This document shows positions 54,649-63,663 of a DNA stretch of 64,000 nucleotides, piece by piece; the stretch's first letter is position 1, and each line of letters begins with the position of its first letter. The stretch spans positions 124,001 to 188,000 of the forward strand of contig NZ_RKMH01000008.1 in the NCBI RefSeq assembly GCF_003797185.1, given 5' to 3'. Position numbers and translations under genes: made by a program. Source of the stretch: Gordonia oryzae. Lineage in GTDB: Bacteria; Actinomycetota; Actinomycetes; Mycobacteriales; Mycobacteriaceae. Under the pieces are notes generated by a model that saw only the letters and a program-made list of their open reading frames with translations, made no database searches and had not been told where the DNA came from.

Positions 54649-55013
54649 GTCGTGGTGTCGAGGGGCCGATCCGTCCCCTCCTAGGTCCCGACCTGCACGA
54701 TGCGCTAACCGCGACGCGACACCATCGCGTCGGCATCGTTGCTCCCGACCACCTCATCGAGATCGACGGCGTCATCGTTGCAGGTAATGGAGTTGGCCGA
54801 GGCACGTACCACCTTCGACGCGGCGCTGAATACCGGCGCCGATGGCGTCGCGCCCGCGCGCGGTGCACCGTGGAATCGGCGTCGCGCGACGGCGCTCTGC
54901 ACCACGCCGACGGCACCACTGAAAGCCACGGCGAATCGTGGAGCCGAGCCCAGATGATCGAAGCCGGCTTTGCCCCGGCACGGCTTCAGCACCGCTTCCA
55001 CAACGCGCAGGGT
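54649..55013. other. 365-base interval, no clear gene
   Basis: Between the hairpin and the palindrome no ORF is convincing. A minus-strand frame (54705-55001) ends with NDDAVDLDEVVGSNDADAM and is protein-like only in its last third, so a decayed fragment is possible. Confidence 0.4.
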
Positions 55014-55047
55014 TCGTAGATGCGGTCTGCGCAGACCGCATCTACGA
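55014..55047. terminator. 34-base perfect palindrome 3' of hsaF
   Basis: Arms TCGTAGATGCGGTCTGC (55014-55030) and its exact reverse complement (55031-55047) meet with no loop. It lies 38 bases beyond the hsaF stop, in the gap between convergent transcripts. As RNA it forms a strong hairpin from either strand, so a bidirectional terminator is the simplest reading, but the perfect length is unusual. Confidence 0.6.
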
Positions 55048-55085
55048 GTGTGGTCAGCGTGTCGATGTAGCCTTCGCCGGGCCCG

Positions 55086-56153
55086 CTACACACCGGCGTT
55101 GGCGTCGGCCTTCTTCCGGAGTTCGAGCGCGATGTCGATGAGCTGATCTTCCTGGCCGCCGACGAGCTTGCGGTTGCCGGCCTCGATGAGGATCTCCGCG
55201 GCGGAGACGCCGTAGCGTTCGGCGTGACCCTCGGCATGTTTGAGGAATGAGCTGTAACAGCCCGCGTAGCCCATCATCATCGCCGATCGGTCGACCAGGC
55301 ACTCCGAGGGCATCACAGGGCGCACCACGTCCTGCGCCGCGTCGGCGATCTTCATGAAGTCCACGCCCGTGGTGATGCCGAGCTTGTCGCACACCCCGAC
55401 GAACGCCTCGGTAGGCGTGTTCCCGGCGCCGGCTCCAAAGCGCCGGATGGAACCGTCGATCTGCTGGGCCCCGGCGCGCACCGCGTTGATCGAATTGGCC
55501 ACGGCAATATCAAGATTCTCGTGCCCGTGGAAACCGACCTGCGCGTCGTCGCCGAGTTCGGCGACGAGCGCCTGCACCCGGACGGTGACGTCCTCGAGCA
55601 CCAAAGCGCCCGCCGAGTCGACGACATAAACGCACTGACAGCCCGCATCCGCCATGATCCGCGCTTGGGCGGCAAGCACTTCCGGTGGCTGACTGTGACT
55701 CATCATCAGGAAGCCGACGGTCTCCAGCCCGAGTTCCCGCGCCAGTCCGAAGTGCTGGATCGACACATCGGCCTCGGTGCAGTGCGTGGCGATGCGGCAG
55801 ATCTGGCCGCCGTTGTCCTGTGCGGCCCGGATGTCGTCCTTGGTACCGAGACCCGGCAACATCAGGAACGCGATCTTCGCGCGCTTTGCCGTCTCGGCGG
55901 CCGCGGCAATCAACTGCTGTTCCGGCGTTGCGGAGAATCCGTAGTTGAACGACGATCCGCCGAGACCGTCACCGTGGGTGACCTCGATGACCGGCACACC
56001 CGCCTCGTCGAGGGCGCCGACAATCGCCCGCACCTCGTCGGTGGTGAACTGGTGACGCTTGTGGTGACTTCCATCGCGCAATGACGAGTCGGTGATCCGG
56101 AGGTCGAGGCTCTCGGAATACTTTCGTGCAGTGGCCATCAGGTCGTTGCTCAT
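55086..56153 (-). CDS. hsaF: 4-hydroxy-2-oxovalerate aldolase HsaF
   Basis: HsaF cleaves 4-hydroxy-2-oxo acids to pyruvate and an aldehyde, with Mn2+. The 355-residue protein has the DRE-TIM motif [12 protein letters not shown] at 25-36 and the metal histidines in VGFHGHENL. It channels the aldehyde to HsaG, whose gene it overlaps (ATGA at 56150-56153). Confidence 0.93.
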   Translation of the reverse strand: MSNDLMATARKYSESLDLRITDSSLRDGSHHKRHQFTTDEVRAIVGALDEAGVPVIEVTHGDGLGGSSFNYGFSATPEQQLIAAAAETAKRAKIAFLMLPGLGTKDDIRAAQDNGGQICRIATHCTEADVSIQHFGLARELGLETVGFLMMSHSQPPEVLAAQARIMADAGCQCVYVVDSAGALVLEDVTVRVQALVAELGDDAQVGFHGHENLDIAVANSINAVRAGAQQIDGSIRRFGAGAGNTPTEAFVGVCDKLGITTGVDFMKIADAAQDVVRPVMPSECLVDRSAMMMGYAGCYSSFLKHAEGHAERYGVSAAEILIEAGNRKLVGGQEDQLIDIALELRKKADANAGV

Positions 56154-57055
56154 GCCGACACTCCCAACTTCTGTTTGGCGATCTCTTCGCCGACCTTCGT
56201 AGCGGCGGCGGTCATGATGTCGAGGTTTCCGGCGTACGGCGGCAAGAAGTCCCCGGCCCCCTCGACCTCGACGAAGATCGAGACGCGGGCGTGGCCACCG
56301 TTGAGCACGCTCGGCGGATCGAACTGCGGGTCCTGTAGCAGTCGATAACCGGGCACGTATGCCTGGATCTCTTTTTCCCGCTTGTGGATCGACTCGGCGA
56401 TGGCATCGGTGTCGGCGTCTGCGGGGATCGCGCAGAAGATGGTGTCGCGCATGATCATCGGCGGATCGGCCGGATTGAGGACGATGATCGCCTTGCCGCG
56501 CGCGGCGCCGCCGATCGTCTCGACTCCCTTCGACGTGGTCCGGGTGAACTCGTCGATGTTGGCACGCGTCCCCGGACCGGCCGACACCGATGCGACCGAT
56601 GCGACGATCTCGGCGTAAGGAACCGGCACCACCGAGGACACCGCGTGGACCATCGGGATCGTGGCCTGCCCACCGCAGGTGATCATGTTGGTGTTCGGTG
56701 CGTCGAGATGCTCGCGCAGATTGGCCGGTGGCACCACTGCCGGGCCCACGGCGGCCGGCGTCAGGTCGACCGCGGTGATACCCGCCTGCTCATATCTCGG
56801 CGCATACTCGCGGTGCACATAGGCCGACGTCGCCTCGAAGATCAGATCCGGCATCTCCGACGACGCGAGCAACTCGTCGGCGCCGCCGCTCATCGTGATG
56901 AGCCCGTGGTCGGCGGCCCGCTTCATGCCCTCCGAATCGGCATCGATCCCGACCATCCATCGGGGAGCGATCACCTCGGATCGTTCCAGCTTGTACATCA
57001 AATCGGTACCGATGTTGCCCGAGCCGATGATCGCCGCGGTCAGCTTGGCTGCCAC
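56150..57055 (-). CDS. hsaG: acylating acetaldehyde/propionaldehyde dehydrogenase HsaG
   Basis: HsaG makes acetyl- or propionyl-CoA from the aldehyde. The 301-residue protein (GTG 57055, after GGAGG at six bases) has the NAD loop GSGNIG at 11-16 and the catalytic Cys127 in MITCGGQA. It partners HsaF. The upstream extension to 57154 is not needed. Confidence 0.92.
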   Translation of the reverse strand: MAAKLTAAIIGSGNIGTDLMYKLERSEVIAPRWMVGIDADSEGMKRAADHGLITMSGGADELLASSEMPDLIFEATSAYVHREYAPRYEQAGITAVDLTPAAVGPAVVPPANLREHLDAPNTNMITCGGQATIPMVHAVSSVVPVPYAEIVASVASVSAGPGTRANIDEFTRTTSKGVETIGGAARGKAIIVLNPADPPMIMRDTIFCAIPADADTDAIAESIHKREKEIQAYVPGYRLLQDPQFDPPSVLNGGHARVSIFVEVEGAGDFLPPYAGNLDIMTAAATKVGEEIAKQKLGVSA

Positions 57056-57095
57056 CTGCGCCTCCTCTGAGAGTGTTATCGAAAATTGGTGTTGG

Positions 57096-57884
57096 TCAGG
57101 TGAAATCGAGGGTGACGCTGCCAAGTCCGGCAAACTCGGCGACGACGTGATCACCCGGCCCGACGTCGAATGCCCGTATCGCGGTGCCCGGCAGGATCAC
57201 ATCACCCTTGCGTAGTCGCACCCCGAAGGACTCCACCTTGCGCGCCAACCAGCTCACCGCATTCAACGGATGGCCCAGCACCGCAGAAGAATTGCCCTTC
57301 GCGACGATCTCGCCGTTGCGGTGCAACACTGCGTCGATGTCACCGGAGTCGATGTCGGTGATCGCCACACGCTCAGTGCCGAGAATCCATCCACACGACG
57401 ATGCGTTGTCGGCGATGGTGTCGCACAACGTGATCTGCCAATCGGTGATCCGCGAATCGATCAGCTCGATCGAGGGCACCACCCACTCGACGGCATCGAT
57501 CACGTCGTCGTTGGTGCACCCCGCGCCCGGCAGATCCTTGCCCAGGATGAACCCCACCTCCACCTCCACCCGCGGGAAACACAGCGTCGCGGTGTCGATC
57601 GGGGTGGCTTCGTGGTACTGCATCTCGTCGAGCAGATGCCCATAGTCGGGCTCGTCGACGTTCATCATCTTCTGCATGGCCTCCGACGCCAGCCCCACCT
57701 TGTGCCCGGCGACCTTCGCACCGGCGTCGAGGCGCTTACCGATGTTGATCAGCGCGATTTCGTAAGCGTCAACGACATCGAGTTCCGGGTGGGCATCGGT
57801 GGGTCGGTCGATCGCCGTCGCGGTCCGCTCCGCGGTCCACAGATCAGCGGCGATCCGCTCGCGGATTGCCTGGTCAACCGCCAT
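57096..57884 (-). CDS. hsaE: 2-hydroxypenta-2,4-dienoate-type hydratase HsaE
   Basis: HsaE adds water to the 2-hydroxyhexadienoate released from ring A/B cleavage. The 262-residue protein has the hydratase core [30 protein letters not shown] and a Mg-binding acidic set. Order hsaE-hsaG-hsaF on one strand, with divergent steroid genes, matches Rv3536c-Rv3534c. A KstR site lies upstream. Confidence 0.92.
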   Translation of the reverse strand: MAVDQAIRERIAADLWTAERTATAIDRPTDAHPELDVVDAYEIALINIGKRLDAGAKVAGHKVGLASEAMQKMMNVDEPDYGHLLDEMQYHEATPIDTATLCFPRVEVEVGFILGKDLPGAGCTNDDVIDAVEWVVPSIELIDSRITDWQITLCDTIADNASSCGWILGTERVAITDIDSGDIDAVLHRNGEIVAKGNSSAVLGHPLNAVSWLARKVESFGVRLRKGDVILPGTAIRAFDVGPGDHVVAEFAGLGSVTLDFT

Positions 57885-57904
57885 GAGTGCCTCACTTCCG
57901 TGGA

Positions 57905-57918
57905 ATGAACGTGTTCTA
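57905..57918. promoter_or_regulatory. KstR-like operator, hsaE side
   Basis: ATGAACGTGTTCTA keeps AACnnGTT and the 3' A but has A instead of the 5' T. Seventeen bases separate its centre from the next, perfect site at 57922. Confidence 0.5.
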
Positions 57919-57921
57919 GTT

Positions 57922-57935
57922 TAGAACATGTTCCA
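57922..57935. promoter_or_regulatory. KstR operator, hsaE/fadE divergent promoter
   Basis: TAGAACATGTTCCA matches TnnAACnnGTTnnA exactly, 38 bases from hsaE and 48 from the fadE start. It can control both divergent operons. Confidence 0.7.
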
Positions 57936-57982
57936 GATTTCCGGGAGGACTCCTCTGTCCGACACGGTGCTACCGTTCGACC

Positions 57983-59119
57983 GTGGGCACCGACCAGGCG
58001 AGTACCGACACACTGCGCCAGGAGATGCGTGAGTTCCTGGCCGCCGAACTCGATGCCGGGACGTTCGTCCCGGCATGCGACAGCTGGATGAGCGGATTCG
58101 ATCCGGCGTTCAGCGCCCGCCTCGGACAGCACGGCTGGCTGGGGATGACGATGCCCAAGAAGTACGGCGGCCGTGGTCGCAGCGCAGTCGAACGATTCGT
58201 CATCACCGAAGAACTCCTGGCCTGTGGGGCACCGGTCGCGGCGCATTGGATAGCCGACCGGCAGATGGCGCCGGGCATCCTCGCCCACGGCTCAGAACGC
58301 CAGCGGCAGCGCTATATCCCCGGAATATGCTCGGGTACAATGTTTTTCGCGATCGGAATGAGTGAGCCCGACGCCGGCTCCGACCTCGCCTCGGTACGCA
58401 CACGCGCGGTGTGCGCCGACGACGGGTCGTGGCGGATCAGCGGTACCAAGGTGTGGACCACTGGCGCCCACGTCGCGCACGCGATGGTGCTGTTGGCCCG
58501 CACCGATGGCACACCCGCCGACCGCCAGACCGGACTGTCCCAGCTGATCGTCGATCTCCCCCACCCCGACATCGAGATCCGCCCGCTGCGCAGCATCGAC
58601 GGCGGCGCCCACTTCAACGAGGTGATCTTCCACGACGCGAACGTGGGCACCGAGGCACTGTTGGGTGAACGCGGCGCCGGGTGGAAACAAGTGATGAGCG
58701 AGTTGGCTTATGAACGCTCCGGACCGGAGCGATTCCTCTCGACGATGCCGCTGCTGCGGGCGTGGGCCGCCGAGTTGCGCAGAATCGGAGCGTCCGCCGA
58801 GCAGCGGATCACCCTGGGAACGCTGACCGCCCGTGCGTGGGCGTTGCGCCGGATGTCGTTGCAAGTGGCTGCCGAACTCGCCGACGGCGGCGCACCCGAT
58901 GTGCTCGCCGCGATGGTCAAGGACATCGGCTCGCAGTTCGAGGGTGACGTCATCGAAGCCATCCGATCCTCCTCGGACACCGTGGTGCGGATCGGCGATA
59001 CGAACCCCTTCGCCACCCTGCTGGCGACGGCGATACTGCATACACCCGCCTTCACACTTCGCGGCGGCACCAACGAGATCCTGCGCGCAATCGTCGCCAG
59101 AGGGATGGGATTGCGGTGA
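57983..59119 (+). CDS. acyl-CoA dehydrogenase, alpha type (FadE26/28-like, steroid)
   Basis: The 378-residue ACAD (GTG 57983) has the flavin motif GMSEPDAGSDLASVRT, WTTGAH, and a C-terminal LRGGTNEILRAIVARGMG, the catalytic alpha pattern. The next gene, overlapping by GTGA, is a beta-type partner. Such pairs form the alpha2-beta2 steroid side-chain dehydrogenases of mycolata. Which FadE pair it is cannot be fixed here. It is under a KstR box and precedes kstD. Confidence 0.82.
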   Translation: MGTDQASTDTLRQEMREFLAAELDAGTFVPACDSWMSGFDPAFSARLGQHGWLGMTMPKKYGGRGRSAVERFVITEELLACGAPVAAHWIADRQMAPGILAHGSERQRQRYIPGICSGTMFFAIGMSEPDAGSDLASVRTRAVCADDGSWRISGTKVWTTGAHVAHAMVLLARTDGTPADRQTGLSQLIVDLPHPDIEIRPLRSIDGGAHFNEVIFHDANVGTEALLGERGAGWKQVMSELAYERSGPERFLSTMPLLRAWAAELRRIGASAEQRITLGTLTARAWALRRMSLQVAAELADGGAPDVLAAMVKDIGSQFEGDVIEAIRSSSDTVVRIGDTNPFATLLATAILHTPAFTLRGGTNEILRAIVARGMGLR

Positions 59120-60186
59120 CCGGGGACGCCGAGCTGCATGCGGCAGTGACCGCCGTGATCGAGCGCGTCGGCGTCGACACCACGACGCCGGCCACCACGA
59201 TCGACACCGGGGTCTGGACGGCGCTGACCGATGCGGGGTTCACCGGCGTCGGCATCGGCGAGGATCTCGGGGGTGCCGGTGGCCAGTTCACCGATGCACT
59301 GACCGTGGTGTCGGCGGCAGCGGGAAGTGGCGCACTCACCCCATTCATCGAGCACACCGTCCTGGCCGCTTGGTTGGCCGCACGTTCGGGACTCGACCTC
59401 GGCGGGCGCACCGCGACACTCGCGCTGGGCGGCGAGGGAATCACCGCACGCGCCACCGCGCAGGGATGGACGCTCGACGGGTTGCTGCCGGGCGTCGTAC
59501 ACGCCTGCGAGGCCGACGTCCTCGTGGTTCATTTCGCCTCGTCGGTGGCACTGGTCTCCCGCACCACACCGGGCCTGACTCTGTACCACGGCACCGATCT
59601 GCTCGGGGCATCGGTCGATGACGTCGCCCTCGACACCGTCGTCGTCGAACACCTCACGGACTCTCCAATCGACTCTGAGGAGCTGCGCCTGCGTGGCGCG
59701 GTGGCCTACGCGGTGGCCATGTCCGCCTGCGCGGACACCATCATCGAGACCACGGTGCGCCACGCGTCGCAACGCACACAGTTCGGTCGACCGCTGTCCG
59801 GGTTCCAGGCCATCCAGCAACGTCTGGCGTCCATGGCGGCGTCGGCAGCCCACAGCCGTGCCGCGGTGGAGCACGCCGTCGAGATGGCCGGGAACCCTGA
59901 TCACGCCGGCACGATCGCCGCGGCCAAGATCGTCGTCTCATCGACCGCGAGGGAGGTGGCCGCCGCAGCGCATCAGATCCACGGCGCGATCGGATTCACC
60001 TCCGAGCATCATCTCGGCCGATTCACCATGGCGCTGCTGGCATGGCGGGACCGACACGGCGACGAGAAGTACTGGTCACAGGTACTTGCCGGTCGTGAGT
60101 TGGAGGACGGGATCGACCCGTGGGATCTCGTCGTCGACGCCGATCACACCCCGTCGAGGGCGACCCCTGGCGCCGCGAATCTGTAA
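59116..60186 (+). CDS. acyl-CoA dehydrogenase, beta type (partner of preceding)
   Basis: The 356-residue protein (GTG 59116) keeps the ACAD helical parts (ASQRTQFGRPLSGFQAIQQRLASMAASA; QIHGAIGFTSEHHLGRF) but lacks a TNEILR-type end. It overlaps its alpha partner (GTGA). Its stop codon lies inside a KstR box that precedes kstD. Confidence 0.82.
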   Translation: MTGDAELHAAVTAVIERVGVDTTTPATTIDTGVWTALTDAGFTGVGIGEDLGGAGGQFTDALTVVSAAAGSGALTPFIEHTVLAAWLAARSGLDLGGRTATLALGGEGITARATAQGWTLDGLLPGVVHACEADVLVVHFASSVALVSRTTPGLTLYHGTDLLGASVDDVALDTVVVEHLTDSPIDSEELRLRGAVAYAVAMSACADTIIETTVRHASQRTQFGRPLSGFQAIQQRLASMAASAAHSRAAVEHAVEMAGNPDHAGTIAAAKIVVSSTAREVAAAAHQIHGAIGFTSEHHLGRFTMALLAWRDRHGDEKYWSQVLAGRELEDGIDPWDLVVDADHTPSRATPGAANL

Positions 60187-60195
60187 CGTGTTCTA
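60182..60195. promoter_or_regulatory. KstR operator, kstD promoter
   Basis: TGTAACGTGTTCTA is a perfect TnnAACnnGTTnnA match that includes the fadE stop codon. It suggests that kstD also has its own promoter inside the operon. Confidence 0.65.
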
Positions 60196-60204
60196 CTTTT
60201 AGGT

Positions 60205-60218
60205 GAGAACACGTTCCA
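60205..60218. promoter_or_regulatory. KstR-like half-matching operator, kstD promoter
   Basis: GAGAACACGTTCCA keeps AACnnGTT and the 3' A but not the 5' T. Its centre is 23 bases from the perfect site at 60182. It resembles the paired layout at 57905/57922. Confidence 0.5.
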
Positions 60219-60245
60219 CCCGCGGCGCACGAAGGGACCCGATTC

Positions 60246-62027
60246 ATGGCCGGCGCGACCGAACCAGCAGGACAGCAGGACCACACCCCCCCGGCAGGGC
60301 TTCCGGAGACCGAGGAGACCTACGACGTCATCGTCGTCGGTGCCGGTGCCGCGGGCCTGAGCGCCGCCATCACCGCGGCCACACAGGGCTTGCGGACGGT
60401 GATCATCGAGAAGTCCGCCTACTGGGGCGGCTCCACGTCGCGCTCCGGTGGTGGCGTCTGGATTCCGGGCAACCCGGTGCTCAAGCGCGACGGAGTGCGC
60501 GACAACCAGGAGACGGCGCGGCAGTACGTCCACGCAATCATCGGTGAACACGCGCCTGCGGAGAAAATCGACGCGTACATCGATCGCGGCCCCGAGGCGC
60601 TGGAATTTCTGATGGCCCATGCTCCCCTCGACCTCGAATGGGTGAAGAACTACTCCGACTACTACCCCGAGGCCCCCGGCGGACGCCTCGCCGGACGCAG
60701 CGTCGAACCGCGGCCGTTCGACGCCCGGGCACTCGGCGACGACCTGGCGACCCTGCATCCGCAGTACACCAAGGCGCCGCTCAACATGGTTGTGCTGCAA
60801 TCGGATTACCGCTGGCTCAACACCGGCCTACGGCACTGGCGCGGACCGGTGCGGATCGGCAAGGTCGGTGCCCGGTTCTTCTGGGCACGCAGCCGCGGCA
60901 AGAAGCTCATCGCGATGGGCGCCGCACTGGCCGCCGAGCTGCTGCTCGGGGTCCGCAAAGCCGGCGTACCACTGCGGCTGTCGACGGGTCTGGTCGACCT
61001 GATCACCGAGAACGACCGGGTGGTCGGGGTGATCGCCGAGCATGAGGGCACGCGTATCCGGCTGCACGCGCAGCGCGGTGTCATCCTCGCGTGTGGCGGC
61101 TTCGAGCACAACGCCGAGATGCGCAAGAAGTATCAGCGCGAGCCCATCGGATCGGAGTGGACCACCGGTGCACCGACCAACACCGGCGACGGCATCAACG
61201 CGGGCCTCAAGATCGGTGCCGCGGTGTCGCTGATGGACGACTCGTGGTGGGGCCCGACCATCCCGTTGCCGCGCGGGCCGTGGTTCGCGCTGTCCGAGCG
61301 CGCCGTCCCCGGCACCTTCATGATCAACGCGCGCGGAGAACGCTTCATGAACGAGTCGCTGCCGTATGTCGAAGCGGTGCATCAGATGTATGGCGGCGAC
61401 TTCGGACAAGGCGAGGGCCCGGGTGAGAACATCCCATCGTGGCTCATCTTCGACCAACGCTGCCGCAACCGCTACCTGTTCGCCGGCATCAATGCGCGCC
61501 AACCGCTTCCAAAGAAGTGGCTCGAGTCCGGAGTGGTCGTCAAGGCCGCCTCCATCGAAGCCCTGGCCGAGAAGATCGGTGTCCCCACCGAAGCGTTGCG
61601 CGCCACCACCGATCGTTTCAACGGCTTTGCCCGAAGCGGCACTGATGAAGACTTCGGGCGCGGACGCAGCGGCTACGACCACTACTACGGCGACATCACC
61701 AACAAGCCCAATCCGAGCCTCGGAGTGGTCGACAAGGCGCCGTTCTACGCGGTAAAAATGGTGCCCGGAGACCTCGGCACCAAAGGCGGCATCGACACCG
61801 ACGCACACGCCCGAGCGCTACGCGCCGACGGTTCGGTCATCGAGGGACTCTACGCGGCCGGCAACACCTCGGCGCCGGTGATGGGCCACACCTACGCCGG
61901 CCCAGGGGCCACCATCGGACCCGCAATGGTCTTCGGTTACCTCGCCGCACTCGACTGCGCCCAACACCGCGGGTCCCGAATCCCGGATACCGCAACGACA
62001 TCGGCGTCCGCCTTCGAGGAGAACTGA
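60246..62027 (+). CDS. kstD: 3-ketosteroid delta-1-dehydrogenase KstD
   Basis: KstD introduces the delta-1 double bond and, with KshA, opens ring B. The 593-residue FAD protein has DVIVVGAGAAGLSAAI near the N-terminus, YWGGSTSRSGGGVWIP, and the C-terminal HTYAGPGATIGPAM with the substrate-side Tyr and Gly. The N-terminal 25 residues are Pro/Gln-rich and variable. Two KstR-like sites lie just upstream. Confidence 0.93.
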   Translation: MAGATEPAGQQDHTPPAGLPETEETYDVIVVGAGAAGLSAAITAATQGLRTVIIEKSAYWGGSTSRSGGGVWIPGNPVLKRDGVRDNQETARQYVHAIIGEHAPAEKIDAYIDRGPEALEFLMAHAPLDLEWVKNYSDYYPEAPGGRLAGRSVEPRPFDARALGDDLATLHPQYTKAPLNMVVLQSDYRWLNTGLRHWRGPVRIGKVGARFFWARSRGKKLIAMGAALAAELLLGVRKAGVPLRLSTGLVDLITENDRVVGVIAEHEGTRIRLHAQRGVILACGGFEHNAEMRKKYQREPIGSEWTTGAPTNTGDGINAGLKIGAAVSLMDDSWWGPTIPLPRGPWFALSERAVPGTFMINARGERFMNESLPYVEAVHQMYGGDFGQGEGPGENIPSWLIFDQRCRNRYLFAGINARQPLPKKWLESGVVVKAASIEALAEKIGVPTEALRATTDRFNGFARSGTDEDFGRGRSGYDHYYGDITNKPNPSLGVVDKAPFYAVKMVPGDLGTKGGIDTDAHARALRADGSVIEGLYAAGNTSAPVMGHTYAGPGATIGPAMVFGYLAALDCAQHRGSRIPDTATTSASAFEEN

Positions 62028-62029
62028 TC

Positions 62030-62890
62030 ATGCCGATCGACCTGTCCGTGGCACTGGGCGCCGAGCTACCCGAGGTCTGCTTCGAGTGGTCGGCCTCCGA
62101 CGTCGCGCTCTATCACCTGGCCGTCGGTGCGGCCGCCGACCCGATGGACCGCGCGAGTCTCGCCTACGTCGACGATGTCGCCCCCAAGGTGTTGCCCTCC
62201 TTCGCGACCGTGGCGGCATCTTTCCATGTCACCGAGGCACCGAAGGTTTCCTTCCCAGGTGTCGACATCGACCTGGCCAAGGTGGTCCACGGCAGCCAGC
62301 GGGTCACCGCACACCGCCCGATCCCCGCGTCGGGCAAGGCCACCACCCGGACCACGATCGCCGAGATCCAGGACAAAGGATCGGCTGCGGTGATCATCCA
62401 GGAATCGGTCACCGTCGACGACGCCGGCACCCCGCTGTGGACAGCGCGCTCGTCCATCTTCGCCAAGGGCGAGGGCGGTTTCGGCGGCGAGCGCGGCAAC
62501 TCCGCCACGCTCGACTACCCCGATCGGGCACCCGACCACCGACTGTCGGTACCGACGCTGCCCAACCAGGCTCTGCTCTACCGGCTCTGCGGTGACCGCA
62601 ACCCATTGCACTCCGACCCCGAATTTGCCTCTCGCGCAGGATTTCCCCGCCCGATCCTGCACGGACTCTGCACATACGGGACAGTGTGCCGAGCCGTGGT
62701 CGACGCACTCCTCGACGGCGACGTGACCGCCGTCGCCGACTACTCGGCCACTTTCGCCGGCGTGGTGTTCCCCGGTGAAACCGTCGATATCGACGTATGG
62801 GACGAACCCCGGTCACTGCTGATAGCCGCGAGCGTCGCCGACCGCGACGGCGCACCCGCGCTGAAGAACGTGGTCATCGCGAAGCGCTGA
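62030..62890 (+). CDS. MaoC-type 2-enoyl-CoA hydratase (Rv3538-like)
   Basis: The 286-residue protein is a double hot-dog hydratase with the hydratase-2 motif YRLCGDRNPLHSD at 184-196. It would hydrate a steroid-derived enoyl-CoA. It starts two bases after kstD and matches Rv3538 (next to kstD). The N-terminal hot-dog lacks the motif, as usual. Confidence 0.85.
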   Translation: MPIDLSVALGAELPEVCFEWSASDVALYHLAVGAAADPMDRASLAYVDDVAPKVLPSFATVAASFHVTEAPKVSFPGVDIDLAKVVHGSQRVTAHRPIPASGKATTRTTIAEIQDKGSAAVIIQESVTVDDAGTPLWTARSSIFAKGEGGFGGERGNSATLDYPDRAPDHRLSVPTLPNQALLYRLCGDRNPLHSDPEFASRAGFPRPILHGLCTYGTVCRAVVDALLDGDVTAVADYSATFAGVVFPGETVDIDVWDEPRSLLIAASVADRDGAPALKNVVIAKR

Positions 62891-62914
62891 GAGCACTGCC
62901 TCGACGGCGTCCGG

Positions 62915-63535
62915 TCAGACCCGTCGAGGCACCATCAGCGCGAACATCGGGGCCAGGCTCGCCCGCAGACCACGACCCGGATTCGCGATCCACTGCTCGT
63001 GCCCGGCCGCCGACGCGGCCATCATGGCGTGCGCGACCGCGGTCGGATAGATCGCGGTCGCCGGCATGTCGCTCCGGTCGCCGACGAACTCGGCGATCAC
63101 CGCGCGCCACTGGCGATAGACCTCGCTGGCGCGAGCCTGCACGGCGGGCACCTCGAGGATCAATTGTGCTCGCCCGCAGGCCCATTCGTCCTCATGACGC
63201 CCGTGATCGACGACCGAGATAAACGCCTCGACCAGGATCTCGATCGGGTCGGTCTCCGAAATCGACGCCGCGAGCAAACGACGGAACTCGTCGAGTTCCT
63301 TGTCGGATTCGACCCACACCACGTCGGCCTTGGTCGGGAAGTACCGGAAGAAGGTGCGTCGGCTGACGCCGACCGCGGCGGCGATGTCCTCGACGCTCGT
63401 CTCGTCGAATCCGTCGCGAAGGAACAAGCGTTGTGCGGCCGCCGCGAGTTCGTGGGCGCTCGTGCTGGCCGGCCGTCCCCCGCGATCGACCTCGACCGAG
63501 GTGGCCGCGACGCTCCGCTCTGCGCTGAATGCCAT
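62915..63535 (-). CDS. mftR: TetR-family regulator, MftR-like (mycofactocin system)
   Basis: The 206-residue protein (ATG 63535) has a TetR HTH with [20 protein letters not shown], the distinctive form of MftR, the regulator of mycofactocin genes. The effector domain is only weakly distinctive. It is divergent from a mycofactocin-type SDR. In MftR systems the ligand is an acyl-CoA. Confidence 0.68.
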   Translation of the reverse strand: MAFSAERSVAATSVEVDRGGRPASTSAHELAAAAQRLFLRDGFDETSVEDIAAAVGVSRRTFFRYFPTKADVVWVESDKELDEFRRLLAASISETDPIEILVEAFISVVDHGRHEDEWACGRAQLILEVPAVQARASEVYRQWRAVIAEFVGDRSDMPATAIYPTAVAHAMMAASAAGHEQWIANPGRGLRASLAPMFALMVPRRV

Positions 63536-63590
63536 CCGCCCATCGTCCCACCGACCGATCTCAGAGTGGGGACCCTCGAACCCCTGGCGT

Positions 63591-63607
63591 TGTGACACCC
63601 TGTGACA
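63591..63607. promoter_or_regulatory. direct repeat TGTGACA in the mftR/SDR intergenic region
   Basis: TGTGACA occurs at 63591-63597 and again at 63601-63607. A TetR/MftR-like protein could bind here, but direct repeats are not typical for TetR, so the role is open. Confidence 0.35.
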
Positions 63608-63663
63608 TATCCTCGGGGTGCGACATGGATCACACGGGTTCGTCGAGGGAAGTAGGCAGCATC

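Noticed and set aside
54705-55001. Minus-strand 98-codon ORF
   Set aside because: Only the last third is protein-like, there is no ribosome site, and no family is seen; kept as part of a gene-free interval.
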